Positions 23,059 to 32,176 of a DNA stretch of 51,252 bases are shown here, in pieces. The notes under the pieces were generated by a model, which saw nothing but the letters and a program-made list of their open reading frames with translations, did not search any database and was not told the origin of the DNA. The position numbers were made by a program, and so were the translations under genes. The stretch covers positions 1 to 51,252 of the forward strand of contig CALUNJ010000004.1 of assembly GCA_944321975.1 (NCBI GenBank). The letters run 5' to 3'. How positions within the stretch are numbered: the first letter of the stretch is position 1; each line of letters starts with the position of its first letter. The DNA is from an uncultured Paraprevotella sp. (lineage in GTDB: Bacteria > Bacteroidota > Bacteroidia > Bacteroidales > Bacteroidaceae).

Positions 23059-24354
23059 CTACGAGCTTTTATGCGTCATGATCTCGAGCACCTTGCGGTC
23101 GGTCTCATTCATGGCTTCCGCCCCGATACTCGTCAGGTTATGGATGCTTTGGTCCACATCGTCGTCAATGATGCCTTCCACACTGCTCACGCATTTCTGT
23201 TGCATGGCCAGCATGGCAGAAAGCACAGCCGTAGACACTCCGCTGGTCAGTTTCAGCGCGCAGCTGGGCTTTGCCCCATCGCAAATCATTCCCGTCAGGT
23301 TGGCAATCATATTCTTCACCGCATAGGAAACTTGTTCATACTTGCCTCCCATCAGGTAGGTGATGCCGCAGCTCGACCCCGTGGAAGCTACCACGCAACC
23401 ACACAATGCAGACAACACGCCCAGGCTCTGCTTGATATAAATGGCCGTCAGGTGGCTCAACATGAGCGCACGGATCAGCTCCTCGTCCGTGTTATGGTTT
23501 TCTTCCGCAAAAATCACCACCGGCATAGTGGCGCATATGCCCTGATTGCCGCTTCCGGAATTGCTCATCACCGGAATCATGGCACCGGCCATACGTGCGT
23601 CGCAAGCACACGACGTGGCCGAAAGGATATGAGAAAAGATATTGTCGCCCATGATTCCACGTCCCAACGGGCGTGACAGGGTTTTTCCCAACTCATGCCC
23701 GTAACAGCCTTTCAAGGCTTGGGCCGAAGCCCTTTCATTCAAAGTGCGTGCCTCGCGGATGAACTCAATTTCTTCCAACGGGGCTTCCATGGCAAAATCA
23801 TACACCTTGCGCAAGTCCAGAACGCATTCTTCCTCCTGGGCCTCGCCCTCCGCCGGTACCCTTTCATCCACCAGCACCTTTCCGTTGCAAGCCACGAAAA
23901 CGAAATGGGTGTGCTTGCCCGCAATGATGGCAGTAGCCTCGCGCCCTTCCGCTCCTTTCACATTTACTTCCGCATAGAGTTTCTCCGATATGTTTTCTTT
24001 CAACGCGATCTTGATCCGGCGTTCCGCAATGTATTGCTTGCCTTTTTCCACGTCGGCCGGTGTGATGTCTTTCAACACCTCCAGCTCATAGGCTGATTTC
24101 CCGGCCAGCACTCCCAAAGCCACAGCAATGGGCAGCCCCACCATCCCTGTGCCGGGAATGCCAACCCCCATGGCGTTCTTCAGGATGTTGGCACTCAAGG
24201 CCACGCTGACCTTTTCCGGCGTTTCGCCCAATACTTCAGCCGCCCGTGCGGCGCACAAGGCCACACAAATCGGTTCCGTACAACCAATGGCTGGCACCAC
24301 TTGCTGTTTCACCAGCCTTATGATACGTTCTCTTTCTTCTTTTTCAAATCCCAT
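23059..24354 (-). CDS. UPF0597/CyuA-type L-cysteine desulfidase-like protein
   Basis: A 431-residue protein of the UPF0597 family (YhaM/CyuA type; related to L-serine dehydratase alpha chains). Cysteines positioned to ligate an iron-sulfur cluster are seen in VPAIGCTEP (C24), TSCACDARMAG, GCVVAS and ICDGAKPSC. The segments NILKNAMGVGIPGTGM, SNSGSGNQG and GGKYEQVSYAVKNM are typical of the family. Members degrade L-cysteine to sulfide, ammonia and pyruvate, or possibly serine in some lineages; which applies here is not decided. It starts 45 bases after the acidic-tailed gene on the same strand and ends at a good terminator. Confidence 0.85.
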   Translation of the reverse strand: MGFEKEERERIIRLVKQQVVPAIGCTEPICVALCAARAAEVLGETPEKVSVALSANILKNAMGVGIPGTGMVGLPIAVALGVLAGKSAYELEVLKDITPADVEKGKQYIAERRIKIALKENISEKLYAEVNVKGAEGREATAIIAGKHTHFVFVACNGKVLVDERVPAEGEAQEEECVLDLRKVYDFAMEAPLEEIEFIREARTLNERASAQALKGCYGHELGKTLSRPLGRGIMGDNIFSHILSATSCACDARMAGAMIPVMSNSGSGNQGICATMPVVIFAEENHNTDEELIRALMLSHLTAIYIKQSLGVLSALCGCVVASTGSSCGITYLMGGKYEQVSYAVKNMIANLTGMICDGAKPSCALKLTSGVSTAVLSAMLAMQQKCVSSVEGIIDDDVDQSIHNLTSIGAEAMNETDRKVLEIMTHKSS

Positions 24355-24399
24355 TTTTACCTCTATCTATAACTAAACACGGCATAAGCCGTTTTGCTG

Positions 24400-25197
24400 T
24401 CAGTCGTCCACCAGATCGTCGTCCACATCCTTGATGTCCGCCTCCGGAGTGTAGCTTTCGTAGAAAGTCTCATCGCTGGCTACCTCGTCGTCCACCTCGT
24501 CGTCGTCCACCTTGTCTTCGATGTCCTCGTCTTCGTCGTTCTCGTCGTTCTCGTCGTCCTCATCTTTCACCTTGCGGTTGCCGTTTTCATCATATCCCGC
24601 TCCTGACATGAAGCGCAGTTTCTCCATCGGCTCGCGTTTTTTGGCAAAAATGGCCTCAATCCACGTGCCCTTTGTGATTTCAAGCACTTCATAGCCATCG
24701 GCCACTTTCCGTTCCAGCGTGCCGCCGGGCGCATGGATGCGCGAGGCCGGCAGCGTCGTGGTGCTGATATCAAAGGCCGACTCGATAATATCCCTAATGG
24801 TCAGCGATATGGACTCCCATCCGCCCCCGAAGTTTGCTTCAATCAACGCCAACAACTGCCCGGCCGTCACATGCTTGATATTTTCATATGACAAGTCGGT
24901 GATTTGACGGATCACTTTCTTCCGAATGGCTATCGCGTCCTTGCGTTTGCTTGATCCCGGCAAGATCACATATTCTCCCGTGCTGTAACGTTTCACCTCC
25001 CGCTCGTCCTTCGGATCAAAATGGAACACATCGAAAGCCAAGCGAATTACGTTCAGCACCTTTTCTTCCGACGAAGCAAAATCCTCTTCCTTGATGTCTT
25101 TCTGCCACAAGTCCAAAAGTTCCTGTCCGTCCACGCCCCATACGTTGTTGGAATTCAAATCAAGAACCGAATCCAAATAGTAATTCTTCTTCTGCAT
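24400..25197 (-). CDS. Conserved hypothetical protein with acidic tail
   Basis: A 265-residue cytosolic protein. Residues 1-200 are compact and mixed (MQKKNYYLDSVLDLNSNNVWGVDGQELLDLWQ, FHFDPKDEREVKRYSTGEYVILPGSSKRKDAIAIRKKVIRQ, IEANFGGGWESIS) and show no motif I can name. The last ~55 residues are almost purely Asp/Glu/Asn with short repeats (DENDENDEDED), encoded by near-repetitive codons around 24480-24560. Start at MQKKNYY (25197) follows a -7 box; the longer open frame upstream contains the promoter and is not coding. I recall similar proteins in other Bacteroidales but do not know a function. Confidence 0.7.
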   Translation of the reverse strand: MQKKNYYLDSVLDLNSNNVWGVDGQELLDLWQKDIKEEDFASSEEKVLNVIRLAFDVFHFDPKDEREVKRYSTGEYVILPGSSKRKDAIAIRKKVIRQITDLSYENIKHVTAGQLLALIEANFGGGWESISLTIRDIIESAFDISTTTLPASRIHAPGGTLERKVADGYEVLEITKGTWIEAIFAKKREPMEKLRFMSGAGYDENGNRKVKDEDDENDENDEDEDIEDKVDDDEVDDEVASDETFYESYTPEADIKDVDDDLVDD

Positions 25198-25223
25198 AAT
25201 GTTTCCTTCATTGAAATTTTTCG

Positions 25224-25231
25224 CAAAAGTA
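25224..25231 (-). promoter_or_regulatory. -7 box of the acidic-tailed gene
   Basis: Reads TACTTTTG on the minus strand, an exact TAnnTTTG match, with a leader of about 20 bases to the ATG at 25197. Confidence 0.6.
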
Positions 25232-25484
25232 ATAAAATAAATACGTTCTGCCACAATGATTCCAAGAAAACGATGGGATGACGCATAAAAAAACGCGGCC
25301 AGAATCCGGCTCCGCCCCATCGGAGGAACCACGCGAATCACGCCCATGAAGAAAAATCCCCCATCCGGCGTTTGCCTGCTTGATGGAAAGCGCATGTAAC
25401 ACCCACGTGGTCAAAAGGAAAAGGGGAAAACAATTGAGCGGAAAACCAAGCCGCAACCGGCTCATAACCTTTTGGGAACCAATA

Positions 25485-25964
25485 TCATTCATTCCACTCA
25501 GTCCCGTCCAGTTTGAACACGATGCGGAACTGGCCGTCCTTGTAACTCGTGCTGGTGATTCTGAAAGTGCCGATCTGCGCCGTGTGTGCCACGTGCGCGC
25601 CGATGCAGGCACACACATCGTAATCCCCCACACGCACCAGCCGCAAACAGTCGGTAGCCCCTTCGGGCAATTTGTCAAGCGGCACCCCGCAAGGCACTTC
25701 CGCCCGGCTCACATATTCATAAGTCACCGGGCTGTCGGCCACGATGACCTCGTTCACCCGCCGGGCGATTTCCTCGACCTGCGCTTCCGTGGGTGCGGCA
25801 GGCAGATCGTAGTTGATTTTACTTTTTTTCCGTTCTACATGCGCGTTTTTCGAGCGTTCGCAACCGAACATCCTCACCATGGTCTGGTTCAAGATGTGCT
25901 CACAAGTGTGCATGGGCGGAAACTCAGCCTTGTGATGTTCATTCAAAACGATTTCTTTCTCCAT
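25485..25964 (-). CDS. AlaX-type alanyl-tRNA editing protein
   Basis: A 159-residue free-standing threonyl/alanyl-tRNA synthetase second additional domain. Zinc ligands are seen as HTCEHIL (H19, H23) and CACIGAHVAHT (C118 or C120, H124), the HxxxH and CxxxH pairs of the family. Such proteins hydrolyse mischarged Ser- or Gly-tRNA-Ala in trans in the cytoplasm. The length fits the short AlaX class. It is preceded by serB on the same strand but separated by a hairpin at 26.0 kb, so probably a separate transcript. Confidence 0.85.
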   Translation of the reverse strand: MEKEIVLNEHHKAEFPPMHTCEHILNQTMVRMFGCERSKNAHVERKKSKINYDLPAAPTEAQVEEIARRVNEVIVADSPVTYEYVSRAEVPCGVPLDKLPEGATDCLRLVRVGDYDVCACIGAHVAHTAQIGTFRITSTSYKDGQFRIVFKLDGTEWNE

Positions 25965-26007
25965 CCCTCTCTTGATTGATTGACATTAGGGCGGGGATAT
26001 TCCCGGA

Positions 26008-26028
26008 GCAACCCCAAGAAAGGGTTGC
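26008..26028 (-). terminator. Possible terminator after serB
   Basis: GCAACCC (26008-26014) pairs with GGGTTGC (26022-26028), extended by flanking G/C bases, in the 94-base gap between serB and the AlaX gene. No T-run follows, so it may only be a stabilising hairpin. Confidence 0.4.
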
Positions 26029-26058
26029 CCCGTACTCCCCCCACACACATTCAGGGCT

Positions 26059-27291
26059 TCATAGCCTTCCCCGGTCCTCAAGATAAGAATCCTTGAATCC
26101 GAGGAAATACAACACCCCGTCCAACCCGATCGTATTGATAGACTGCCGGGCATTGGCCACCACACGAGGTTTGGCATGGAAGGCTATGCCCAGGCCTGCT
26201 TCGGAAAGCATCGGCAGGTCATTCGCCCCGTCGCCCACGGCGATGGTCTGCGCCAGGTTCACATGTTCTACCTGGGCGATCAGTTTCAGCAATTCCGCCT
26301 TTCGGCGTCCGTCCACGATTTCGCCCACGTAACGGCCTGTAAGTTTTCCGTCTTCTACTTCCAATTCGTTGGCATACACATAGTCAATGTCGTACTTGTT
26401 CTTCAGGTAGTTGCCAAAGTAGGTGAATCCCCCCGAAAGGATGGCGATTTTATAACCATATTGCTTCAAGACGAACATCAGGCGGTCTACTCCCTCCGTG
26501 ATGGGCAAATGATGGGCAATATCTTCCATGACAGACACGTCCAACCCCTTCAGCAAGGCTACCCGTTCGGTGAAACTTTCCCTAAAGTCAATCTCCCCGC
26601 GCATGGCCCGCTCCGTGATGGCCCTCACTTGGGAACCCACGCCGGCTCTCTCGGCCAATTCGTCGATGACTTCCGTTTCTATCAATGTGGAATCCATGTC
26701 GAAACAAATAAGGCGGCGCATGCGGCGGTACATGTTGTCCTGTTGGAAAGAAAAGTCCATTTCCAGTTCCCCGGACAGCTTCAACAGTTCGGATTGCATG
26801 GCCTCGCGGTCGCGCGGAGTGCCTCGCACGGAAAATTCGATGCAGGCGCGTATGTTTTCTTTTCGTTCGTCAAGCGGAATACGTCCCGTGAGGCGTTTGA
26901 TGGCATCAATGTTCAGCCCCTGTTCGGCCAGCACGGAAGCCACGGCCTCGATCTGCCGCGCGGAAAGCTTGCGGCCCAACAACGTCAGGATGTAGCGGTT
27001 CTTGCCCTGCATGTTCACCCAATCTTCATACTCCGGCTTCTTCACCGGATAGAACCGGATGTTCACCCCCAATTCCGTGGCCTTGAACAACAAGTCCTTC
27101 ATCACATAACCGGCATTTTCCTCCGCCACGCGGATGAGCAGCCCCAACGTCAGCGTGTTGTGAATGTCGGCCTGGCCGATATCCAGAATCGTCACGTCAT
27201 AGCGCGCCAGCACCCCCATGAGCGAGGCGGTCAGCCCGGGACGGTCTTCGCCCGTGATCCGGATCAATATCAACTCTGCATTCGCATCCAT
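26059..27291 (-). CDS. serB: Phosphoserine phosphatase with N-terminal ACT domains
   Basis: A 410-residue enzyme of serine biosynthesis that removes phosphate from L-phosphoserine. Residues 1-180 form two ACT-like domains (ELILIRITGEDRPGLTASLMGVLARYDVTILDIGQADI; RYILTLLGRKLSARQIEAVASVL), probably binding serine for feedback. The HAD phosphatase core follows: motif I FDMDST (197-202) with the nucleophile Asp198, motif II in ILSGG, motif III/IV in VGDGANDLPML. The start MDANAE (27291) is 25-35 bases after a -7 box; upstream frame is not coding. Single-gene unit. Confidence 0.92.
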   Translation of the reverse strand: MDANAELILIRITGEDRPGLTASLMGVLARYDVTILDIGQADIHNTLTLGLLIRVAEENAGYVMKDLLFKATELGVNIRFYPVKKPEYEDWVNMQGKNRYILTLLGRKLSARQIEAVASVLAEQGLNIDAIKRLTGRIPLDERKENIRACIEFSVRGTPRDREAMQSELLKLSGELEMDFSFQQDNMYRRMRRLICFDMDSTLIETEVIDELAERAGVGSQVRAITERAMRGEIDFRESFTERVALLKGLDVSVMEDIAHHLPITEGVDRLMFVLKQYGYKIAILSGGFTYFGNYLKNKYDIDYVYANELEVEDGKLTGRYVGEIVDGRRKAELLKLIAQVEHVNLAQTIAVGDGANDLPMLSEAGLGIAFHAKPRVVANARQSINTIGLDGVLYFLGFKDSYLEDRGRL

Positions 27292-27315
27292 ATCCAAATG
27301 TTTGGTTAATCTTTG

Positions 27316-27323
27316 CAAAACTA
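27316..27323 (-). promoter_or_regulatory. -7 box of serB
   Basis: Reads TAGTTTTG on the minus strand, matching TAnnTTTG, about 25 bases before the serB ATG; a CTTG-like -33 lies some 17 bases upstream (27341-27343). Confidence 0.6.
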
Positions 27324-27520
27324 CACAAAAACCGGAAAAGCAAGAAACTTTCCGCCACATTTCCCGCCTCCATATCCCAACTTTCCCGCCCCGCGCACAA
27401 ATTCCATGAACCGACGGAACGCATTTCAACCATAGAAAAAGGAAACACAAGAAGACCCACTTTCTCAAAAGATGCAAACCGAAATTGCAATCTTTTCTTA
27501 AATCCGCCAAATGCTGACAT

Positions 27521-28612
27521 TCATCCGTTGGTCTTCCGATAGCTCCACACGGCAAACACGGCAAACACGCCCATGAAACACAACATCTTGCCCAACTGCG
27601 GCCACACGTCGGACAGGCCGCAACCTTTCAGGAAAAGCAAGCGCATGACCTGAATGAAATAAGTCAGCGGGTTGAATGCGGCTATCCACTGCGCCCATTG
27701 AGGCATGCTGCGCACCGGTGTGAAAAGACCGCTCATCAAGATGAATACTATGAGAAAGAAAAACATGACGAACATGGCCTGTTGCATCGTGGCGGAATAA
27801 TTGGAAATAATCAGCCCGAAACCGGATATCGTAAGAATAAAGATGCAGGCAAAAAAATAAATCAGCCCGATGTTTCCCACCGGCACGATGCCATAAAGCA
27901 ACGCGGACAAAACCATGCCGATGGTGAGCACAACAAGCCCCACCAACCAATAGGGCACCAATTTGCCCAAGATGAACACCGACTTGTTCAGCGGGGTCAC
28001 ATTCAACTGCTCAATCGTGCCCGCCTCCTTCTCGCCCACGATGTTCAGCGACGGGAGGAAACCGCAAATCAGCGTCAGCATCATAATCAACAAAGCCGGC
28101 ACCATGAAAACCTTGTAATTCAGGTGAGGATTGTAGAGATTCAACACAGAGAGACGGACCGGTGCCATTCCTCCTTGTTCCTGGGACACGAAATCGTTGA
28201 CCACCGCCGTGAGATAAGAGCTTCCCAGCCCTCCCTTGGTGCCGTTGATGGCATTGGCCGAAACCTGCACCTGCACAGGCTGCCCCGCAACCAAACGCTT
28301 CTCGAAATGGAGGGGAATCTCCAATATGATGTCGGCAGTTCCCTCTTCCACACTCTTCAGCGCGCGGTCATAACCGGACGCATTCTCCACCAAGTTGAAA
28401 TAGTCCGTGGAAGCCACCTTCTCCACCAACCGGCGGGACAATGACGAATGATCCTGATCCACTACGGCCACATTGTTATATTTGATCTCCAAATTGGCCG
28501 CCCAAGGCATGAGAATCATCATGAGGCAAGGAAACACCACGATCAGACGGGGAATGACGGGATTCCGCAGCATCTGCTTGAACTCCTTTTCTATCAAATA
28601 TTTCAATACCAT
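27521..28612 (-). CDS. ABC-2 type transporter permease (YbhR/YhhJ-like)
   Basis: A 363-residue membrane protein: an N-terminal helix (VIPRLIVVFPCLMMILMPW) then a periplasmic domain of ~140 residues (VAVVDQDHSSLSRRLVEKV...VSANAINGTKGGLGSSYL) and five C-terminal helices, including the GEKEAGTIEQLNVTPL loop that marks ABC-2 permeases. Start MVLKYLIEKEF chosen by family pattern (28612), 14 bases after the preceding permease. Last gene of the efflux operon; works with the second permease and the double ATPase. Confidence 0.88.
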   Translation of the reverse strand: MVLKYLIEKEFKQMLRNPVIPRLIVVFPCLMMILMPWAANLEIKYNNVAVVDQDHSSLSRRLVEKVASTDYFNLVENASGYDRALKSVEEGTADIILEIPLHFEKRLVAGQPVQVQVSANAINGTKGGLGSSYLTAVVNDFVSQEQGGMAPVRLSVLNLYNPHLNYKVFMVPALLIMMLTLICGFLPSLNIVGEKEAGTIEQLNVTPLNKSVFILGKLVPYWLVGLVVLTIGMVLSALLYGIVPVGNIGLIYFFACIFILTISGFGLIISNYSATMQQAMFVMFFFLIVFILMSGLFTPVRSMPQWAQWIAAFNPLTYFIQVMRLLFLKGCGLSDVWPQLGKMLCFMGVFAVFAVWSYRKTNG

Positions 28613-28626
28613 AGCCGTTCTTGTTT

Positions 28627-29715
28627 TTATTCCAGACGTTCCTTGAAATTTTTCAGGCTCAATGCAATGAGCAATGCCGCCATCGCCGACAGGATTAGAA
28701 TCTCGCGCCACACGGCCTCAAAGCCCAATCCCTCGATCATGACTTTCTTGACCGCCTGAATATACCATCGGGCCGGGATGATATCCGAAATCCATTGCAA
28801 AACAGCCGGCATGCTCTCGACGGGAAAGATCATGCCGGAAAGCAACATCACGGGCATCATCAACCCTATGCCGGACACGATCATGGCTGCGACTTGGTTC
28901 TGCACCACACAAGAGATGAGCAGTCCCAGCGACAAAGCCACTACGATCAGGAGCAGGCTCAGGAACGACAACGTCCACAAACTGCCCGCCACAGGCACCT
29001 CCAGCACATAGACCGACAGGAGCAATATCGTGGCCAGATTGACACAAGACAAGGCCAGATAGGGCACCGCTTTGGCCAAAATGATGAAAATGGGACGAAT
29101 GGGCGAGACCAGCAACACTTCCATCGTGCCGGTCTCTTTTTCGCGCACGATGGAAATGGCCGTCATCATGGCGCAAATCAACATCAGTATAAGCCCCATC
29201 ACGCCGGGAACGAAATTATAGGCACTCTTCATCTGAGGATTGAACAACAGGTGCGTCTGCAGGTCTACGGCCGGCATGCGCCCTTCCTGCAAGACCTGCC
29301 CGATGATGCCTTGCACATATCCCGAAGTCATGCTGGCCGTGTTCGGGTCCGTGGCATCCACCACCAATTGTATGCCGGCCTCACCAGTCGACAGGTCTTC
29401 ATCGAAGTCGGGCGTGAAAGCCACCACGATGTCCGCCTCGTCACGGCGGAACACCCGCTCGATCTCGACCGGCGAAGACAACCTTTCCACCACCGAAAAA
29501 TAGCGGTTGCCGTCAATCCGCGCCGTAATGCGTGTGGTCACGGCATCAGGCGACGGGTCGAGCACAGCCACACGGCTATGGTTGATTTCAGTGGTGATGG
29601 CAAATCCGAACAATATGATTTGCAACACCGGCATGCCCAACAAGATCAACATCGTCCGGCGGTCGCGGAAGATGTGGAAAAACTCTATTCTGACAAAAGC
29701 CCAAAACTGTTTCAT
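28627..29715 (-). CDS. ABC-2 type transporter permease (YbhS-like)
   Basis: A 362-residue paralogue of the following gene with the same plan: N-terminal helix (TMLILLGMPVLQIILFGFA), periplasmic domain with VAVLDPSPD and VVDATDPNTA, then five helices; the cytosolic loop REKETGTMEVLLVSPIRP is the ABC-2 signature. Start MKQFWAFVRIEFF (29715) lies one base past the ATPase stop. The two permeases presumably form the heterodimeric membrane channel. Confidence 0.88.
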   Translation of the reverse strand: MKQFWAFVRIEFFHIFRDRRTMLILLGMPVLQIILFGFAITTEINHSRVAVLDPSPDAVTTRITARIDGNRYFSVVERLSSPVEIERVFRRDEADIVVAFTPDFDEDLSTGEAGIQLVVDATDPNTASMTSGYVQGIIGQVLQEGRMPAVDLQTHLLFNPQMKSAYNFVPGVMGLILMLICAMMTAISIVREKETGTMEVLLVSPIRPIFIILAKAVPYLALSCVNLATILLLSVYVLEVPVAGSLWTLSFLSLLLIVVALSLGLLISCVVQNQVAAMIVSGIGLMMPVMLLSGMIFPVESMPAVLQWISDIIPARWYIQAVKKVMIEGLGFEAVWREILILSAMAALLIALSLKNFKERLE

Positions 29716-29716
29716 C

Positions 29717-31177
29717 TCATTCTGCGTTACGTGTGGCCTCACGGGCCAAACGGTGGAACACTCCGTCCATATCCTTTTCTCCAAACGTGCGTTTCAGGCC
29801 TTCCGGCGTGTCCAAGGCGCGAATCTTTCCATCCACCATGATAGACACACGGCTGCAGAACTCAGCCTCATCCATGTAATGTGTCGTGACAAACACCGTG
29901 ATACCCTGGTCCGCGGCGCGGTAGATCAGTTCCCAGAACTGCCTCCGTGTCTTAGGATCCACCCCTCCGGTCGGCTCGTCCAGGAACACAATGTCCGGAC
30001 GATGGAACGTGGCCACGGAAAAAGCCAGACGCTGTTTCCAGCCCAAAGGCAATCCCCCCACCAGTTTGCCCCGTTCGGACTCCAGCCCCAACATGCCGAG
30101 CACTTCTTCCGTGCGTGTGGCGATCACTTCGTCCGGCAATCCGTAAATGCCAGCAAACAAACGGATGTTTTCCTTCACCGTCAGATCATCGTACAAGGAA
30201 AATTTCTGGCTCATATATCCAATGTGCCGCTTGATCTGCTCCTGCTGCGTCCAAATGTCAAAACCGGCCACCCGCCCGGTGCCCGACGTGGGATAGGAAA
30301 GCCCGCAAAGCATACGCATGGCCGTCGTCTTGCCTGCCCCGTTGGCTCCCAGGAAACCAAAAATCTCGCCTTTGGCCACACGGAACGACACATGATCCAC
30401 GGCCGTGAACGTGCCGAACCGCTTCACCAAATCCTTCACCTCAATGACATAGCCCGACTGTGTGCCGCCCGGTTCGCGAGCCAGGCCCGGCGGACACAGG
30501 ATGTCGGCAAAACGTTGCAACATGACGGCCGGAGTGTCTATCCCCTTCACTTTGCCTTCAAACAGGAAAGCCATGCGGTCGCAACTTCTGATTTCGTCCG
30601 GATAAGGCGTAGAGACAATGATGGTGATTCCCTCGCGCTTCAGCCGGCGCAACATTTCCCAAAACTCTTTGCGCGACACCGGATCCACGCCTGTGGTCGG
30701 CTCGTCGAGCAACAACACCACGGGCTTATGGATCAAAGCACAGCTCAAGGCCAGTTTTTGCTTCATTCCCCCCGACAAATGTCCGGCCCGACGGGTCTTG
30801 AACGGCTCGATCTGACGATAAATATCTTCGATCAAATGATAATTTTCGCGCACAGTCGTGCCAAACAACGTGGCAAAAAAATTCAGATTCTCTTCCACTG
30901 TCAAGTCAGGATATAAGGAAAAACGACCCGGCATATATCCGATCCGGGCCCGCAGGCTGCGGTAATCCGCCACCGTGTCTGCCCCGTCTATCACAATACA
31001 TCCCTGCTCCGGATTAACCAGGGTGGCCATCATGCGGAACAAGGTGCTCTTCCCGGCCCCGTCGGGTCCTATCAGACCGAAGATTTCCCCGCGCCGCACC
31101 TCGAACGACACATGGTCCAAGGCTGGCACGCAGCCGTAACACTTTGACACGTCCCTTATGCTTGCCACCACCTCCAT
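29717..31177 (-). CDS. ABC transporter with two fused ATPase domains (YbhF-like)
   Basis: A 486-residue cytosolic protein with two complete nucleotide-binding domains. Domain 1 (1-220): Walker A GPDGAGKST, signature HLSGGMKQKLAL, Walker B LLLDEPTTGVDP. Domain 2 (240-480): Walker A GANGAGKTT, degenerate signature GGLPLGWKQRLAF, Walker B VFLDEPTGGVDP. Domain 1 also has a degenerate H-loop (VSTPYPDE in place of the usual His), while domain 2 keeps TTHYMDEAE. The asymmetry suggests one site is weakly catalytic. With the HlyD-like adaptor and two permeases it matches the YbhFSR/YhiI-type drug exporter; the substrate is unknown. Confidence 0.9.
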   Translation of the reverse strand: MEVVASIRDVSKCYGCVPALDHVSFEVRRGEIFGLIGPDGAGKSTLFRMMATLVNPEQGCIVIDGADTVADYRSLRARIGYMPGRFSLYPDLTVEENLNFFATLFGTTVRENYHLIEDIYRQIEPFKTRRAGHLSGGMKQKLALSCALIHKPVVLLLDEPTTGVDPVSRKEFWEMLRRLKREGITIIVSTPYPDEIRSCDRMAFLFEGKVKGIDTPAVMLQRFADILCPPGLAREPGGTQSGYVIEVKDLVKRFGTFTAVDHVSFRVAKGEIFGFLGANGAGKTTAMRMLCGLSYPTSGTGRVAGFDIWTQQEQIKRHIGYMSQKFSLYDDLTVKENIRLFAGIYGLPDEVIATRTEEVLGMLGLESERGKLVGGLPLGWKQRLAFSVATFHRPDIVFLDEPTGGVDPKTRRQFWELIYRAADQGITVFVTTHYMDEAEFCSRVSIMVDGKIRALDTPEGLKRTFGEKDMDGVFHRLAREATRNAE

Positions 31178-31183
31178 CGCACA

Positions 31184-32176
31184 TCAGAATTTTACTTCAC
31201 CGTACATCCCCAATTTGATCAGACCGTCATTCTCCACGGCAATCTTCACGGCATAAACCAAATTCGCCCTTTCATCGCGCGTCTGTATGGTCTTCGGGGT
31301 AAATTCCGCCTGATCGGAAATCCAAGTAATCTTGCCGCCATATTCCCGTTGGCCATCGACGCCATTGTCGGCATAAACTTTCACTTGCTGGCCCAGCTTC
31401 AACGTCGAGAGCCGGTCGCCGCTCACATAGGCCCGGAGAAAGACCCGCCGCATGTCCGCCACTTTGAACAAAGGCTTTCCTGCCGCCGTCACTTCCCCGG
31501 ATTCGGCATATTTGGCCAACACCTTTCCCGCCAAGGGGCAGACAATGCGGCATTTGCCTAATTGGTCATTCAGTTGCATGATTTGTATCACTGTGGCTTC
31601 TTCTTCACCTTCCACCCCTTGATTAGCCCTTTCCAGGGTAGAAAGCTGGGCAGCCAACTGCTTTTTCAACACGGCCAGTTGCGATTCCGCGTCGTCAGCC
31701 TGTTTCTGCGTCCCGGCATCTTGCCTCAGGAGGTTCAGGCTCCGTGTGCGTTCCCTTTCCGCCTTGGCAATTTGCTCCCGCGTGGCCGCCACCTGCTTGG
31801 CAATATCGGCACGCCGGCTTCCCACAGTTTTCAGACTGGCTTCAAGTTGCCTCTTTTTCAAATAAAGCTGCATGGAATCCACATAGCCCACTTGTGCGCC
31901 CTGAGCCAGTTCATCGCCCTCCTCCAGGTCCAATACCATGATTCTTCCGTTTGCCTCAGCCGACACCACCACTTCCGTAGACTCGAAAACGCCCGAAGCA
32001 TCACTCTCCGAGCCACCATTTCCACAAGCCGCCAACAAGCAAGCCATGGCCACGCCGCATGCCCGTCTCCATGCCGGCCGCAAAGCCTTCTCTATTCTTT
32101 CGGTCGCAAGGCTGCGGGCTGTCACCCCGCGCCCCCTTCTGTTTCTCTGCTTCATATGTCCATTCTTTTTAATCAT
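31184..32176 (-). CDS. HlyD/YbhG-type periplasmic adaptor lipoprotein
   Basis: A 330-residue membrane-fusion protein. After a basic N-terminus a lipobox-like CLLAAC leads to the mature part beginning GNGGSESDASGVFESTEVVVSAEANGRI, the usual biotinyl-lipoyl-like first half. A coiled-coil hairpin spans about 100-190 (QLEASLKTVGSRRADIAKQVAATREQIAKAERER...). The second lipoyl half and beta-barrel follow (CRIVCPLAGKVLAKYAESGEVTAAGKPLFKVAD, VFLRAYVSGDRL). It bridges the inner-membrane ABC pump and TolC. The first ATG overlaps the tolC stop by 8 bases; an ATG at 32155 is an alternative start. Confidence 0.85.
   Translation of the reverse strand: MIKKNGHMKQRNRRGRGVTARSLATERIEKALRPAWRRACGVAMACLLAACGNGGSESDASGVFESTEVVVSAEANGRIMVLDLEEGDELAQGAQVGYVDSMQLYLKKRQLEASLKTVGSRRADIAKQVAATREQIAKAERERTRSLNLLRQDAGTQKQADDAESQLAVLKKQLAAQLSTLERANQGVEGEEEATVIQIMQLNDQLGKCRIVCPLAGKVLAKYAESGEVTAAGKPLFKVADMRRVFLRAYVSGDRLSTLKLGQQVKVYADNGVDGQREYGGKITWISDQAEFTPKTIQTRDERANLVYAVKIAVENDGLIKLGMYGEVKF

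Noticed and set aside
26176-27309. Open frame of 377 codons on the plus strand
   Set aside because: Antisense shadow of serB with no recognisable motif.
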